From Fimbriimonadia bacterium (GTDB lineage Bacteria > Armatimonadota > Fimbriimonadia > Fimbriimonadales > Fimbriimonadaceae), in contig JALGXY010000429.1 of NCBI GenBank assembly GCA_029824495.1, forward strand, positions 1 through 7,014: a stretch of 7,014 bases of DNA, read 5' to 3'. The notes under the pieces were generated by a model. It searched no databases. It had not been told where the DNA came from and saw only the letters and a list, made by a program, of their open reading frames with translations. Shown here in pieces: positions 6,517 through 7,014 of the stretch; within the stretch, counting starts at the first letter, position 1; each line of letters starts with the position of its first letter. The position numbers and the translations under genes were made by a program.

Positions 6517-7014
6517 TGAAGCTTGGCGTCAGTATGTGGAGCTATGCCGCCCGAGTCTGGGCAGGCGAAATGGACATCGTTGGCTTTATTGCCGAGGCCA
6601 AGAAGATTGGCGCTGATGGCGTCGAACTTCTCGACTGCTTCTACAAAAATGCTGATGAAGACCGCCCGAAGGTGAAGGCGGCGCTCGCCGAAGCAGGGCT
6701 CCCTTGTGGGGTCTTTTCGGTCGGGAATAACTTTGCCAACCCCGACCCTGAAAAGCGGGCTAAAGAGCTTCAGAAGATCCTCTTTGGGATCGACGAAGCG
6801 ATCTACTACGACGCCAAAGTCGTGCGGGTCTTTGCTGGGGACCTGGCCGAGGGCATCAGCTTCGAGGATGCGATGGGGTGGATTGTAGAGGGCTTGACTG
6901 CTGCTGCAGATGCTGCCCATGCCAAGGGCATTAAGCTGGCGCTGGAGAATCACGGCAAGCTGGCTGGCCGCGGCGACCAGGTTGCACAGATTATTGCAGC
7001 TGTCCGCAGGAACT
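6516..7014 (+). CDS. Sugar phosphate isomerase/epimerase-like TIM-barrel protein (5' part)
   Basis: The frame is open from ATG 6516 to the right edge, giving 166 residues and no stop. The N-terminus MKLGVSMWSY, then GADGVELLD (32-40), VVRVFAG (102-108) and LALENHG (141-147), follow the successive beta strands of the xylose isomerase-like TIM-barrel family (AP endonuclease 2 superfamily). In that family the glutamate of the ENHG motif (Glu144 here) is commonly a divalent metal ligand. Such proteins are usually about 270-290 residues, so roughly 110 more should lie beyond the window. They act on sugars, inositols or hydroxypyruvate, and the substrate cannot be read from this fragment. The gene shares one base with the nuoN stop, so it is likely read from the nuo transcript, but no link to complex I is known to me. 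Six of its 16 glycines use GGG, which is rare in the nuo genes here. Confidence 0.85.
   Translation, partial: MKLGVSMWSYAARVWAGEMDIVGFIAEAKKIGADGVELLDCFYKNADEDRPKVKAALAEAGLPCGVFSVGNNFANPDPEKRAKELQKILFGIDEAIYYDAKVVRVFAGDLAEGISFEDAMGWIVEGLTAAADAAHAKGIKLALENHGKLAGRGDQVAQIIAAVRRN

Overview
The window is a stretch of tightly packed bacterial operon, read entirely on the + strand, covering the membrane-arm end of a respiratory complex I (NADH:quinone oxidoreductase, nuo) locus. In order it holds the 3' end of nuoJ, complete nuoK, nuoL and nuoM, an unexpected soluble gene related to the uroporphyrinogen decarboxylase (URO-D) superfamily, complete nuoN, and the 5' part of a sugar phosphate isomerase/epimerase-like TIM-barrel gene that runs off the right edge. 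No intergenic gap exceeds 7 bases and four of the six junctions overlap (ATGA, TTGA, TGATG, TGATG), so the genes are very probably co-transcribed and translationally coupled. I see no promoter, terminator, RNA gene, mobile element or CRISPR array, and there is no gene-free stretch in which one would be expected.

The three antiporter-like subunits NuoL, NuoM and NuoN keep the conserved membrane-embedded glutamate and lysines of proton-pumping complex I, and NuoK keeps its two membrane glutamates, so the pump looks functional. NuoL and NuoM are both longer than usual. NuoL carries a histidine- and acid-rich insertion before its last membrane segments, and NuoM carries a soluble tail of about 100 residues ending in GDDH repeats and a run of glutamates.

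The main anomaly is the 207-codon gene between nuoM and nuoN. Its product has the N-terminal motif and the central GADG...SP...Y...DR region of URO-D-like proteins, but it is much shorter than the usual length of about 340 residues and lacks recognisable catalytic or metal-ligand motifs. It starts at TTG overlapping the nuoM stop, with a strong Shine-Dalgarno sequence inside the codons for NuoM's poly-glutamate end.

Organism: a moderately high-GC bacterium (by eye in the upper 50s per cent) with ordinary bacterial start signals. The nuoJKLMN order is widespread and does not identify a phylum. Downstream xylose-isomerase-like TIM barrels and many URO-D-like paralogues fit groups such as Armatimonadota or Planctomycetota, but this is a weak guess that sequence inspection cannot settle.
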